Shown here in pieces: positions 52,728-61,836 of a DNA stretch of 64,000 nt (positions within the stretch are counted from its first letter, which is position 1; the number at the start of each line of letters is the position of its first letter). The notes beneath the pieces were generated by a model, which saw only the letters and a list, made by a program, of their open reading frames with translations, did not search any database and was not told the DNA's origin. The position numbers and the translations under genes are program-made. Source of the DNA: WRGA01 sp031553395 (GTDB taxonomy: Bacteria; Bacteroidota; Bacteroidia; Bacteroidales; WRGA01). The stretch lies in assembly GCA_031553395.1 (NCBI GenBank), contig JAVBLR010000003.1:62001-126000 (forward strand), given 5' to 3'.

Positions 52728-53804
52728 ATGAATTTAAATTCAAACATGTTATCCGGCTTAAATAAATTAGATTTTCAGAAGTTAGTTGATGGAAAACAAA
52801 CAGATTTATTTGTATTGAAAAACACCTCAGGAATGGAGGTTTGCATCACTAATTACGGTGCAAAAATCGTATCGGTAATGGTTCCCGACAAAAACAAGAA
52901 AATGGTTGATGTTGTATTGGGACATCCTTCCATTGATGAATATTTAACTTCTCAAGAACCTTATTTCGGAGCTATTTGTGGTCGTACAGGAAATCGTATA
53001 GCAAAAGGCAAATTTACCTTAGATGGCAATGAATATACATTAGCGATCAACAATGGACCTAATAACTTGCATGGTGGATTAAAAGGTTTCAATGCTGTTG
53101 TTTGGGATGCTAAACAAATTAATAATCAAACCATTCAATTAACGTATTTGTCGAAAGATGGAGAAGAAGGGTTTCCCGGAAATCTTACCACGATTCTTAC
53201 CTACACATTAGCAGATGATAATGCCATAGAAATTGACTACAAGGCAACTACCGATAAGCCTACTATCATCAACCTTACAAATCATTCTTATTTTAATCTT
53301 TCCGGAGCTGGAGATTCGTATATTGGAGATCATTTATTGACAATTAATGCTGATACATACCTTCCAACCGATGATACGGCAATTCCTTACGGTAAGCCCG
53401 AAAAAGTAAAAGGAACTCCGATGGATTTTAGTACTCCACATGAAATAGGTGCCCGCATAGAAGAAAATTTTCAACAATTGATTTTTGGAAAAGGGTATGA
53501 CCATACCTATATTTTGAATAAAGAAAAAGATGAACTTTCACTTTGCTCAACGGCAGTTTCTCCAAAAACAAATATTGTAATGGAAACGTACACAACAGAA
53601 CCCGGAGTACAATTATACACAGGAAACTGGATGACTGGCGAATTTGCGGCAAAAGAAGGAAAACATTATCCGATGCGTTCTGCATTTTGCCTGGAAACAC
53701 AACATTTTCCCGACAGCATTAATAAACCGGAATATCCATCTGTGATCCTTCGTCCGGGAGAAACTTTCGAATCAAAGACTATTTATAAATTTTCTGTCAA
53801 ATAA
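52728..53804 (+). CDS. galM: Aldose 1-epimerase (galactose mutarotase)
   Basis: This 358-residue protein has the GalM beta-sandwich with ITNYGAKIVSVMVPDKN at the N-terminus and GAICGRTGNRIAKGKFTLDG. The catalytic His is in NLTNHSYFNLSG (about residue 183) and the catalytic Glu is in FCLETQHFPDS (about 324). TTEPGVQLYTGNW is also typical. It interconverts alpha- and beta-D-galactose (or glucose) so that galactokinase can act. It is the first gene of galM - permease - galK; 41 bases separate it from the permease gene. No signal peptide, so it is cytoplasmic. The assignment is strong. Confidence 0.95.
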   Translation: MNLNSNMLSGLNKLDFQKLVDGKQTDLFVLKNTSGMEVCITNYGAKIVSVMVPDKNKKMVDVVLGHPSIDEYLTSQEPYFGAICGRTGNRIAKGKFTLDGNEYTLAINNGPNNLHGGLKGFNAVVWDAKQINNQTIQLTYLSKDGEEGFPGNLTTILTYTLADDNAIEIDYKATTDKPTIINLTNHSYFNLSGAGDSYIGDHLLTINADTYLPTDDTAIPYGKPEKVKGTPMDFSTPHEIGARIEENFQQLIFGKGYDHTYILNKEKDELSLCSTAVSPKTNIVMETYTTEPGVQLYTGNWMTGEFAAKEGKHYPMRSAFCLETQHFPDSINKPEYPSVILRPGETFESKTIYKFSVK

Positions 53805-53845
53805 TTCATAATCCAATATCAATTTTAAAAAATAACATTTTTATC

Positions 53846-55303
53846 ATGGAACAGAAACAAAAAAGTTACGCATTGCCTATTGCAATGATGTTCGCTCTTT
53901 TCTTTATGATTGCTTTTGTTACAGGGTTACCCAGTCCGATGGGGGTAATTGTGGCAAAGCAATTTGGAGCTTCCAATTTTGAATCCCAACTTGGATTCTT
54001 TGCAAATTTCTTAGCTTATGCCTTTATGGGAATTCCTGCAGGGTTAATGCTAAAAAAGATTGGTTACAAAAAAACGGCTTTAGCAGCAATTGTTGTAGGC
54101 TTTGTTGGAGTAGGTGTACAATACCTTTCCGGAGCTGTTGGTAGTTTTTCCGTTTATTTAACAGGTGCTTTTATCTCTGGATTCTCTATGTGTATGTTGA
54201 ATACAGTAGTAAATCCAATGTTAAACACACTTGGAGGCGAAGGAAAAAAAGGAAATCAATTATTGCAATTCGGAGGTTCTATCAATTCAATCGCAGCGAC
54301 TATCACTCCAATGCTTGTTGGATATTTGATGGGAGCAGAAGCCGGACGTACCATTGAAAAAGCCAATCCGGCATTATTTTTGGCGATGGGTATTTTTGCA
54401 TTGGCATTTATCGTTCTTTCATTTGTGAAAATTCCGGAACCTCATGTTGAAGTGGAAAAAAAGGATACTCCAAAAATAAAAGACAAATACAGTCCTCTTT
54501 CATTCCGTCACTTTGTTTTAGGTATAATTGCGATTTTTGTATACGTAGGTGTTGAAATTGGTATCCCAAGTACAGCAAACTTATACATGACAACTTTTAC
54601 AGAAGAAACAGCTATTCAGAAAATAGACGAATACAATAAGCAACAAGCGGATGCAGATTATCTTGCTTCATTAAAAACTGTGGATGATGCCAATAAGGAA
54701 ACAAAGGGTTACGCACCGAAAGTTATCGATAAGAGTTCGTATGAAAAAGCGGTAAAAGTAAAAGAAGGAAAGCTTAATCCGGGATTAGGCATCGATGCAG
54801 GAATAGCAGGATTTATCGTTGGTATTTATTGGTTCTTAATGTTAGTAGGCCGTTTACTTGGTGGTGCGCTTGGAGCGAAATTCTCCAGTAGAAGCATGAT
54901 GATTTTTGTTTCAACATTAGGATGTATTCTTTTATTGTTGGCAATATTTATCGATCCGAAAGCAAGCACTATTAATATTTCGGGATTGGTCGGAGGTTCA
55001 GGTGTTGTAAATGTTCCTATCAATATTATTTTTATTATTCTTTGTGGATTGTGTACATCGGTAATGTGGGGCGGAATATTTAACCTTGCAGTCGAAGGAT
55101 TAGGAAAATATGTAGCTGCAGCATCCGGTATTTTCATGGTAATGGTGTGTGGTGGAGGTATCGTTCCTTTGATTCAAGGATTTGTTGCCGATAATGCAGG
55201 ATATCTAACCAGTTACTGGGTAATGTTTATTTGCGTGGCATATATGTTATATTATGCAGTGATTGGATGCAAGAATGTAAATAAAGACATTCCTGTTAAT
55301 TAA
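53846..55303 (+). CDS. MFS sugar permease (FHS/GluP-like), probably galactose/glucose
   Basis: This 485-residue protein has twelve membrane segments and resembles the fucose/galactose/glucose-H+ symporter group: FVTGLPSPMGVIVAKQFGASNFESQLGFFANFLAYAFMGIPAG, GYKKTALAAIVVGFVGVG and FISGFSMCMLNTVVNPMLNTLGG. A long charged loop of about 70 residues between helices 7 and 8 (IDEYNKQQADADY to LNPGLGID) is a common Bacteroidetes feature. It sits between galM and galK, so galactose is the most likely substrate, though glucose is also possible. A hairpin 15 bases after its stop may reduce galK expression. Confidence 0.92.
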   Translation: MEQKQKSYALPIAMMFALFFMIAFVTGLPSPMGVIVAKQFGASNFESQLGFFANFLAYAFMGIPAGLMLKKIGYKKTALAAIVVGFVGVGVQYLSGAVGSFSVYLTGAFISGFSMCMLNTVVNPMLNTLGGEGKKGNQLLQFGGSINSIAATITPMLVGYLMGAEAGRTIEKANPALFLAMGIFALAFIVLSFVKIPEPHVEVEKKDTPKIKDKYSPLSFRHFVLGIIAIFVYVGVEIGIPSTANLYMTTFTEETAIQKIDEYNKQQADADYLASLKTVDDANKETKGYAPKVIDKSSYEKAVKVKEGKLNPGLGIDAGIAGFIVGIYWFLMLVGRLLGGALGAKFSSRSMMIFVSTLGCILLLLAIFIDPKASTINISGLVGGSGVVNVPINIIFIILCGLCTSVMWGGIFNLAVEGLGKYVAAASGIFMVMVCGGGIVPLIQGFVADNAGYLTSYWVMFICVAYMLYYAVIGCKNVNKDIPVN

Positions 55304-55318
55304 TCTTATAGCAATTAT

Positions 55319-55351
55319 CTTCGCGCAATTATTGCAATTAGTTGTGCGAAG
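55319..55351 (+). terminator. Hairpin between the permease gene and galK
   Basis: Arms 55319-55328 (CTTCGCGCAA) and 55342-55351 pair at 9 of 10 positions, the exception being a possible G-U. The T tract is weak, so it may be an attenuator or an RNA-stability stem within the gal operon rather than a full terminator. Confidence 0.5.
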
Positions 55352-55457
55352 TTTAATGAAATTAAAACTTATAACTTAATACTTAACTATTATTAAACCC
55401 ATTTGAATCTCTCGTCTTGTTCTCTTTGAGGAATTCAAAACAAACTAAAAAAATAAC

Positions 55458-56606
55458 ATGGATATTTACGAAATTCGAAAAAAATTCAGAGAATTATTTA
55501 AAACAGAAGGTGTTGTTTATGCATCTCCCGGCCGTATTAATTTAATTGGCGAACATACTGATTACAATGGTGGTTTCGTTCTTCCCGGCGCTATCGATAA
55601 AGGTATGGTAGCTGAAATTAAGCCGAATAATACTGATAGAATCCGTGCTTTCTCAATGGATTATGATGAAATGTGCGAATTTGGAATGAGTGAAAAAGAC
55701 CTTCCTGAAAAAGGTTGGGCAAAATACATTTTTGGTGTTGTTCGTGAGATGGAAAAAAGAGGATACAAAGTAAGTGGCTTTGATGCTGTTTTTGCCGGTG
55801 ATGTTCCTCTTGGTGCTGGATTGTCATCCTCTGCAGCTCTCGAAAGCACTTTTGCATTTGCATTGAATGATATTTTTTATTTGAATATTGATAAATTCGA
55901 ATTGGCAAAAATAGGTCAATCTACAGAACACAATTATGTTGGTGTTAAGTGTGGTATTATGGACCAGTTTGTATCTTTATTCGGTAAAAAAGGCCATTTG
56001 ATTAAGTTGGATTGCCGCTCACTGGAATACGAATATGAACCATTCGATCCAAAAGGTTACAAAATGGTTTTAATTGATTCGGTTGTAAAGCATGAATTGG
56101 CTTCTTCTGCTTATAACAAAAGACGTGAATCGTGTGAAAGAGCGGTTGCTGCTATTCAAAAAAATCATCCGAATGTAGAATTACTTCGTGATGCAAATAT
56201 GAATATGCTTAAAGAAGTAAAAAGTGTTATTTCGGAAGAAGATTACATGCGTGCTGAATATGTAATTGAAGAAATTCAACGTTTATTGGACGCTTGTGAT
56301 GCCTTGAAGAAAGGTGATTATGAAACCGTTGGGCAAAAAATGTACGAAACACATCATGGCATGAGCAAATTATATGAAGTAAGTTGTGAAGAACTTGATT
56401 TCTTGAATGATTGTGCTAAGAAAAACGGTGTTACCGGTTCTCGCGTAATGGGAGGCGGATTTGGCGGTTGTACTATCAACATGGTGAAAGAAGAATTGTA
56501 TGATGCGTTTATTGCAGATGCTGTTTCCTCATTCAAAGCAAAATTCGGAAAAGAACCTAAAATTTATGATGTTGTTATCAGTGACGGAGCAAGAAGAATC
56601 GCTTAA
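55458..56606 (+). CDS. galK: Galactokinase
   Basis: This 382-residue GHMP kinase has the galactokinase signature GRINLIGEHTDYNGG (residues 25-39) and the ATP loop PLGAGLSSSAALES (117-130). The catalytic Asp is in VKCGIMDQFVSLFG (Asp169) and motif 3 is GSRVMGGGFGGCTINMV. It phosphorylates alpha-D-galactose to galactose 1-phosphate for the Leloir pathway; galT and galE are not in this window. It lies 154 bases after the permease gene and ends with a bidirectional terminator shared with mutL. The assignment is certain. Confidence 0.98.
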   Translation: MDIYEIRKKFRELFKTEGVVYASPGRINLIGEHTDYNGGFVLPGAIDKGMVAEIKPNNTDRIRAFSMDYDEMCEFGMSEKDLPEKGWAKYIFGVVREMEKRGYKVSGFDAVFAGDVPLGAGLSSSAALESTFAFALNDIFYLNIDKFELAKIGQSTEHNYVGVKCGIMDQFVSLFGKKGHLIKLDCRSLEYEYEPFDPKGYKMVLIDSVVKHELASSAYNKRRESCERAVAAIQKNHPNVELLRDANMNMLKEVKSVISEEDYMRAEYVIEEIQRLLDACDALKKGDYETVGQKMYETHHGMSKLYEVSCEELDFLNDCAKKNGVTGSRVMGGGFGGCTINMVKEELYDAFIADAVSSFKAKFGKEPKIYDVVISDGARRIA

Positions 56607-56629
56607 TTACAGAAACAATTTAAAAATAG

Positions 56630-56663
56630 AAAACTGCTGAAGGTTTATCCTGTCAGCAGTTTT
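56630..56663. terminator. Bidirectional terminator between galK and mutL
   Basis: Perfect 11-bp arms AAAACTGCTGA (56630-56640) and TCAGCAGTTTT (56653-56663) have a 12-base loop, a T run on the right and an A-rich flank on the left. It serves the two convergent genes. Confidence 0.9.
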
Positions 56664-56683
56664 TTGTTATTCTAATAGTTGGT

Positions 56684-58522
56684 TTATCTAAACCATTTGT
56701 CAATTTCCTCATTGATAAGTATATGAATAATAGTTTTACCATCAGGCGTATGATTGGGCATGCTTGTGGAAAAAAGCGAATCAATTAAATGTTGCATTTC
56801 TTCAGTTGTCATTTTCTTGCCATAAGGAATAGCCGCACTTTTAGCTAAACTCAAAGCCAAACTTTCACTTAACTCATTTTTAATATTCACTTCTTTTTCT
56901 TTGATGGAATGAATCATATCTTTGATGACTTCAACGGGGTTCAGGTCGCAAATGCTGGATGGTATGCCGGTTATATTGAAGGAATTATCATCCATATTAT
57001 TCAATTCAAAGCCCATATAATGCAAATCCTCGGACAAAACAGGAAATAACGCAACTTCTTCTGGTGTAAATTCTACAGTTTCGGGAAATAGTAAACGTTG
57101 AGAAACTCCTTTTTTATGTTGAATATAAGACAAATATTCCTGATATAAAATCCGGATATGCGCCCTGCGTTGATCGATAAGCATCAATCCCGACTTTATC
57201 GAAGTGAGGATATATTTTCCTTTAAATTGCAGATGTTGACTGGATATTTCGTTTGTTTCTAAATTTGCAGACAACTGCTTCTCTTCTTCTTCAAATTTCT
57301 TCAAATCCAATACGGATGTTTGAGGTTCGGATTTATCTTTTTCAAATCCTTCGTAAAGCTTTTCCCAATTCATATCAGGACGCTTATAATCCGGTGATGA
57401 TTTAAATGGATTGTAACTGGAATTAAACGTTGGTTGTGGTGCAGCAGGTGGTATATGCGAAGAAAAAACCGGAATTTCCGGAGCATCATCCCTGTCAAAA
57501 TCAATACTTGGGACTACATTAAATTTTCCCAGCGCTTCTTTTATTGCAGCTGATAAGATTGGCCACAAAGCCTGTTCATTTTCAAATTTAATTTCCGTTT
57601 TAGTCGGATGAATATTTATATCGATTGTTGATGGATCAACGGTAAAGTAGATAAAATAAGAAGGCATATCTCCCTGAGGAATAAGTGGCTCGTATGCTTG
57701 CATCACAGCCTTGTGAAAATACGGATGCCGCATATAACGTCCATTAACAAAAAAGAACTGTTGATCATTCCGTTTTTTTGCAGTTTCAGGCTTGCCAATA
57801 AATCCGGATATGTTTGCGATAGAAGTCTCAACATCAATACTCAATAAATGCTGATTTAGTTGCTTTTGCTGATTAATACTTTTTCCGAAAATCTTTACAA
57901 TTCGTTGGCGAATATTTGCTGCCGGAAGATTGAATATTTCCGTATCGTTATGAATTAATGCAAAAGAAATAGTCGGATTAACCAATGCTATTCGCTGAAA
58001 TTCAGATAAAATATGCGCAAATTCCCTTTCGTTTGATTTCAAAAATTTACGTCGGGCAGGAATATTAAAGAAAATATTCTTTACCATAAAATTGCAGCCT
58101 GTAGCACAAGCTATTGGTTCGGATATTTCGATAGCAGAACCCGAGATACAAATTTTTACTCCTAACTCATTCTCCGCCAAACGGGTTTTGAGTTCCACCT
58201 GCGATACTGCTGCGATGGAAGCCAATGCTTCGCCTCTGAATCCCATTGTTGTAAGGGCGAATAAGTCATGTGCTGATGTTATTTTGGATGTAGCGTGCCG
58301 TTCAAAAGCCATGCGGGCATCTGTTTCGGACATGCCTTTACCATTATCTATAACTTGAATTAACGTTCTTCCTGCATCTTTGATTATTACCTGAATGTCT
58401 GTTGCACCTGCATCGATCGAATTTTCGACCAATTCCTTTACAACAGATGACGGGCGCTGTACCACTTCTCCGGCAGCAATCTGGTTACTTACCGAATCGG
58501 GTAATAAACGAATAATATCCAT
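56684..58522 (-). CDS. mutL: DNA mismatch repair protein MutL
   Basis: This 612-residue protein has the GHKL ATPase N-terminus: VVKELVENSIDAGATDI (catalytic Glu and Asn), DNGKGMSETDARMAFERHATSKI and TMGFRGEALASIAAVSQV. A linker rich in Pro/Ser (about 340-430) and a C-terminal dimerisation domain follow. The motif that carries endonuclease activity in many bacterial MutL proteins, DQHAx2Ex4E, reads DQRRAHIRILYQEYL here, with no acidic residues at the key positions, so nicking activity is unlikely. This raises the question of how strand discrimination works. It is downstream of a small membrane protein gene, with a heptad hairpin between. The assignment is certain. Confidence 0.97.
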   Translation of the reverse strand: MDIIRLLPDSVSNQIAAGEVVQRPSSVVKELVENSIDAGATDIQVIIKDAGRTLIQVIDNGKGMSETDARMAFERHATSKITSAHDLFALTTMGFRGEALASIAAVSQVELKTRLAENELGVKICISGSAIEISEPIACATGCNFMVKNIFFNIPARRKFLKSNEREFAHILSEFQRIALVNPTISFALIHNDTEIFNLPAANIRQRIVKIFGKSINQQKQLNQHLLSIDVETSIANISGFIGKPETAKKRNDQQFFFVNGRYMRHPYFHKAVMQAYEPLIPQGDMPSYFIYFTVDPSTIDINIHPTKTEIKFENEQALWPILSAAIKEALGKFNVVPSIDFDRDDAPEIPVFSSHIPPAAPQPTFNSSYNPFKSSPDYKRPDMNWEKLYEGFEKDKSEPQTSVLDLKKFEEEEKQLSANLETNEISSQHLQFKGKYILTSIKSGLMLIDQRRAHIRILYQEYLSYIQHKKGVSQRLLFPETVEFTPEEVALFPVLSEDLHYMGFELNNMDDNSFNITGIPSSICDLNPVEVIKDMIHSIKEKEVNIKNELSESLALSLAKSAAIPYGKKMTTEEMQHLIDSLFSTSMPNHTPDGKTIIHILINEEIDKWFR

Positions 58523-58566
58523 GTATATATTTACTATTTAAGCTTGTTTTGGTTTTTCATTTTTTA

Positions 58567-58673
58567 GATAAAAGAACAAAGACTAAAGAAGAAAGAAATA
58601 GATTTTGGAAGACAAGTAACAAAGGTCTCGCTGTCTTTTATATCTTTTTCGTCTGTCTTGTGTCTTTTGTCTG
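58567..58673. repeat. Period-7 GAnnAAA / GTCTT hairpin upstream of mutL
   Basis: Heptads beginning GA at 58567, 58574, 58581, 58588 and 58595 (GATAAAA, GAACAAA, GACTAAA, GAAGAAA, GAAATAG) face GTCTT-type heptads at 58655, 58662 and 58669. The two sides are roughly complementary. It lies between the small membrane protein gene and mutL. Confidence 0.7.
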
Positions 58674-58681
58674 AATTCCAA

Positions 58682-58987
58682 TTAAAGAATACCTTTTCTT
58701 ATCAGCAAAAAGAACAATATTGCCAACAATGCAATCAGGATGGAAAGATATGTTCCATTAAAAAATATCCGGCGAATATTTCCGGAATTCTTTTTCCTTC
58801 GCAAGTGTATGGATGATTTTACAAAAGTTCCTTTTATGTTGTTTTTAGGAAAATTATCATTCTCTGTCAACCCTAATTGGGAAGATATCCTTTGTTCACG
58901 TTCATTCCGTTCTTCTTTTTGAGGATTCCAGTAAATTGGATTATGGGTAAATTGGCGTGGTTTACGGGGATTGAACAAAGACTTCAT
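58682..58987 (-). CDS. Small membrane protein upstream of mutL
   Basis: This 101-residue protein (start at MKSLFNPRKPRQF) has a basic N-terminal region with KPRQFTHNPIYWNPQKEERNEREQRI, a low-complexity middle (KGTFVKSSIHLRRKKNSGNIRR) and one C-terminal membrane segment (TYLSILIALLAILFFLLIRKGIL). The protein looks like a membrane-anchored small protein that is often found beside mutL in Bacteroidetes; no function is established. A -7 box lies about 22 bases upstream. The start at 58987 was preferred to an in-frame start at 59011 because the promoter box overlaps the longer version. Confidence 0.75.
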   Translation of the reverse strand: MKSLFNPRKPRQFTHNPIYWNPQKEERNEREQRISSQLGLTENDNFPKNNIKGTFVKSSIHLRRKKNSGNIRRIFFNGTYLSILIALLAILFFLLIRKGIL

Positions 58988-59008
58988 CGCAGTTTCCTTT
59001 TCTTTTCG

Positions 59009-59016
59009 CAAAAGTA
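59009..59016 (-). promoter_or_regulatory. -7 box of the small protein / mutL genes
   Basis: The minus strand reads TACTTTTG, matching TAnnTTTG, 22 bases before the ATG at 58987. No clear -33 box. Confidence 0.45.
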
Positions 59017-59082
59017 ATTATTTATTCGGAATTCGAAAAGTAAAAAACAGATGTATATTTGAATTCAAAAAGGAGCAAAGTC

Positions 59083-59113
59083 TTTGTATTACCATATTTT
59101 ATAAGTAGTTTTG
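59083..59113 (+). promoter_or_regulatory. Promoter of speA
   Basis: TTTG at 59083-59086, exactly 19 bases, then TAGTTTTG at 59106-59113 is a full Bacteroidetes promoter, with the ATG 51 bases downstream of the box. Confidence 0.8.
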
Positions 59114-59163
59114 CTGCAATTTTTACAAAAATTTAATTGTGAATTTGTAATCTTATAGTTGGA

Positions 59164-61053
59164 ATGAGAAAGTGGCGTATTGAGGATTCTACCGAGTTGT
59201 ATAACATCAATGGTTGGGGATTAAATTATTTTTCGATTAATGAAAAAGGGAATGTTGCTGTAACACCTAAAAAAGACTGCACTGCTGTTGATTTGAAAGA
59301 TTTGATGGATGAATTGCAAATCCGGGATGTCAGTGCACCTGTTTTAGTTCGTTTCCCTGATATTTTGGATAATCGGATTGAAAAGATTTCGAATTGTTTC
59401 AAACAGGCTTCGGAAGAATATGGTTATCAGGCAAATAATTTCATCATTTATCCGATTAAGGTAAATCAAATGCGTCCTGTGGTGGAAGAAATTGTGAGCC
59501 ACGGGAAAAAATTCAATATTGGATTGGAGGCAGGTTCCAAACCCGAACTTCATGCTGTATTGGCGATTAATACAGATGCCGATTCATTAATTATTTGTAA
59601 TGGTTATAAAGATGAAAATTATATAGAATTAGCGCTTTTAGCCCAGAAAATGGGAAAAAGGATATTTCTGGTAGTTGAAAAATTAAATGAATTAAAACTG
59701 ATTGCCACGATATCCAAACGATTAAAAATAAAACCGAATATTGGAATTAGGATTAAATTAGCAAGTTCGGGAAGCGGTAAATGGGAAGAATCGGGTGGCG
59801 ATGTGAGTAAATTCGGGTTGAATTCCAGCGAATTACTCGAAGCATTGGATTTTTTAAATAAAAATTCGATGCGTGATTGCTTGAAACTTATTCATTTTCA
59901 TATAGGTAGCCAAATTACAAAAATCCGTCGGATTAAAAATGCGCTTCGCGAAGCATCCCAATTCTATGTACAATTGAGAAATTTGGATTACAATGTTGAG
60001 TTTGTGGATATTGGTGGCGGATTGGGGGTCGATTACGATGGAACCCGTTCTTCGGGCGAAAGCAGCATGAACTATTCCATTCAGGAATATGTAAATGACT
60101 CCATAGCAACATTGGTTGATGCTTGTACAAAAAATGATATTCCTCAACCGAATATCATTACCGAATCGGGACGTTCGCTGACGGCACATCATTCAGTTTT
60201 GATTTTTGAAGTATTGGAAACAGCCACATTGCCTTCATGGGATGATGATGAAGAAGTGGGTGAAGAAGATCATGAATTGGTAAGAGAATTGTATGATTTG
60301 TGGGATAACCTCAATCAACCTCGTGTACTTGAAACATGGCACGATGCCCTACAAATCAGGGAAGAAGCATTGGATTTATTTAGTTTGGGATTGGTTGATT
60401 TGCGTACAAGGGCGCAAGTGGAGCGATTGTTTTGGTCAATTGCTCGCGAAGTTCATCAAATATCAATGCAGATAAAACATGCTCCGGATGAATTAAAAAA
60501 AATATCAAAAATGTTGCCGGATAAATATTTTTGCAACTTTTCATTGTTTCAATCGTTACCGGATTCTTGGGCTATTGATCAGATATTTCCGATTATGCCG
60601 ATTTCTTTTCTGAATGAACAGCCGGATAGAACAGCTTCATTACAAGATATTACATGTGATTCGGATGGAAAAATAGATAATTTCATTTCAACCAAAAATT
60701 TCTCCTATCACTTACCTGTTCATGCACTGCCGAAAAAAGGAGCTTATTATATAGGTGTATTTTTAGTTGGTGCTTATCAGGAAATTTTGGGCGATTTGCA
60801 TAACTTATTTGGAGATACGAATGCTGTTCATGTAAGTGTTTATAAAGATAAATACGAAGTGGACAAAATTATTGATGGTGAAACGGTTGCCGAAGTATTG
60901 GATTATGTACAATATAACCCGAAGAAATTAGTTCGTACAGTAGAAACTTGGGTAACATCATCTGTAAAAGAAGGCGTTATTACGGCAGAAGAAGGACGGG
61001 AATTTTTGTCGAATTATCGTTCGGGATTATATGGATATACATACTTGGAATAA
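59164..61053 (+). CDS. speA: Biosynthetic arginine decarboxylase
   Basis: This 629-residue PLP enzyme of fold III matches the SpeA family in length and motifs. The PLP lysine is in NNFIIYPIKVNQ (Lys99). IGLEAGSKPELHAVLAI, LIHFHIGSQI and FVDIGGGLGVDYDGT form the barrel and phosphate-binding part, and the second-subunit active site lies around TESGRSLTAHHSVLIFEV. It converts arginine to agmatine, the first step to putrescine, which may also feed cell-surface polyamines. A full promoter lies upstream and a hairpin terminator follows. The assignment is strong. Confidence 0.97.
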   Translation: MRKWRIEDSTELYNINGWGLNYFSINEKGNVAVTPKKDCTAVDLKDLMDELQIRDVSAPVLVRFPDILDNRIEKISNCFKQASEEYGYQANNFIIYPIKVNQMRPVVEEIVSHGKKFNIGLEAGSKPELHAVLAINTDADSLIICNGYKDENYIELALLAQKMGKRIFLVVEKLNELKLIATISKRLKIKPNIGIRIKLASSGSGKWEESGGDVSKFGLNSSELLEALDFLNKNSMRDCLKLIHFHIGSQITKIRRIKNALREASQFYVQLRNLDYNVEFVDIGGGLGVDYDGTRSSGESSMNYSIQEYVNDSIATLVDACTKNDIPQPNIITESGRSLTAHHSVLIFEVLETATLPSWDDDEEVGEEDHELVRELYDLWDNLNQPRVLETWHDALQIREEALDLFSLGLVDLRTRAQVERLFWSIAREVHQISMQIKHAPDELKKISKMLPDKYFCNFSLFQSLPDSWAIDQIFPIMPISFLNEQPDRTASLQDITCDSDGKIDNFISTKNFSYHLPVHALPKKGAYYIGVFLVGAYQEILGDLHNLFGDTNAVHVSVYKDKYEVDKIIDGETVAEVLDYVQYNPKKLVRTVETWVTSSVKEGVITAEEGREFLSNYRSGLYGYTYLE

Positions 61054-61081
61054 GAGAAGTTAATCGGAAGGTGCCGGAAGT

Positions 61082-61107
61082 TATCAGAATTTTCCAAAAT
61101 TCTGATA
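61082..61107 (+). terminator. Hairpin after speA
   Basis: Perfect 12-bp arms TATCAGAATTTT (61082-61093) and its complement (61096-61107) are nearly continuous. A near-duplicate GATAGCRTATTAA follows twice in 61104-61138. Confidence 0.7.
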
Positions 61108-61151
61108 GCATATTAATTTTTAGATAGCGTATTAAATCATTGTAATCACTC

Positions 61152-61829
61152 ATGAAAAGATTTATAGTTGCATTCATTATAGCTTTTATAAGCATTATGT
61201 TTTGTTCTCCGGTAATCAAAGCGGGGGAGCAAAACATATCCGAAGATGTAATTTCATCAAAAACGGCTTTGGATAAAGCGATTGATGATTATGAGAAATT
61301 GATTGATGATTATATTGTAATTTATCGCAGAATACAATCCGGAGATGCCGAAGCTAATAAAGAACTTGAAGCTTTTTCATCCCGGGCGGCAGAAATAGCT
61401 CAAGTTTTTCAGGATGATGCAAATGGAATGACGCCGGAACAAACAAAAAGACTACAAAAGATTGCCGAAAAGATGCAGGAAGTTTTTGCTGAAGAAAATA
61501 ATGACGATTCTGATTCTGATTCAGTTGAAGATGTAGAAGATGATGGCTATGAGCAATCAGAAGGAGAGCAATCTATCTTTTCAGCAAAGGCTTTAGATCA
61601 GGCAATATCCGATTACGAAAAACTTGTAGATGATTATATTATAATTTATAACAGAATAAAATCCGGAGACACAGATGCAAATAAAGAGATTGAATCGTTA
61701 TCATCTCGTGCAGCAGAAATTGCCCAAGTTTTGCAAGATAATGCAAGCGGAATGACACCGGAACACGCCGAAAGAATGACTAAAATTGCTGAAAAAATGC
61801 AAAAAGCTTTTGCAGAAGATTCAGAATAA
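61152..61829 (+). CDS. Secreted helical protein with internal tandem duplication
   Basis: This 225-residue protein has a signal peptide (about residues 1-24, IVAFIIAFISIMFCSPVIKAG) and two copies of an 81-residue helical module. Copy 1 covers about residues 35-115 and copy 2 about 143-223, offset by exactly 108 residues (324 bp). Shared features are ALDxAIxDYEKLxDDYI, IYxRIxSGD, ANKE, SSRAAEIAQV and GMTPExxxR-xxKIAEKMQ. An acidic linker of Asp/Ser/Glu (NNDDSDSDSVEDVEDD) separates them. The module resembles a small secreted helical domain common in Bacteroidetes; I cannot name it with confidence. It lies between speA and a convergent beta-barrel gene. Confidence 0.85.
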   Translation: MKRFIVAFIIAFISIMFCSPVIKAGEQNISEDVISSKTALDKAIDDYEKLIDDYIVIYRRIQSGDAEANKELEAFSSRAAEIAQVFQDDANGMTPEQTKRLQKIAEKMQEVFAEENNDDSDSDSVEDVEDDGYEQSEGEQSIFSAKALDQAISDYEKLVDDYIIIYNRIKSGDTDANKEIESLSSRAAEIAQVLQDNASGMTPEHAERMTKIAEKMQKAFAEDSE

Positions 61830-61836
61830 ATTTTCA

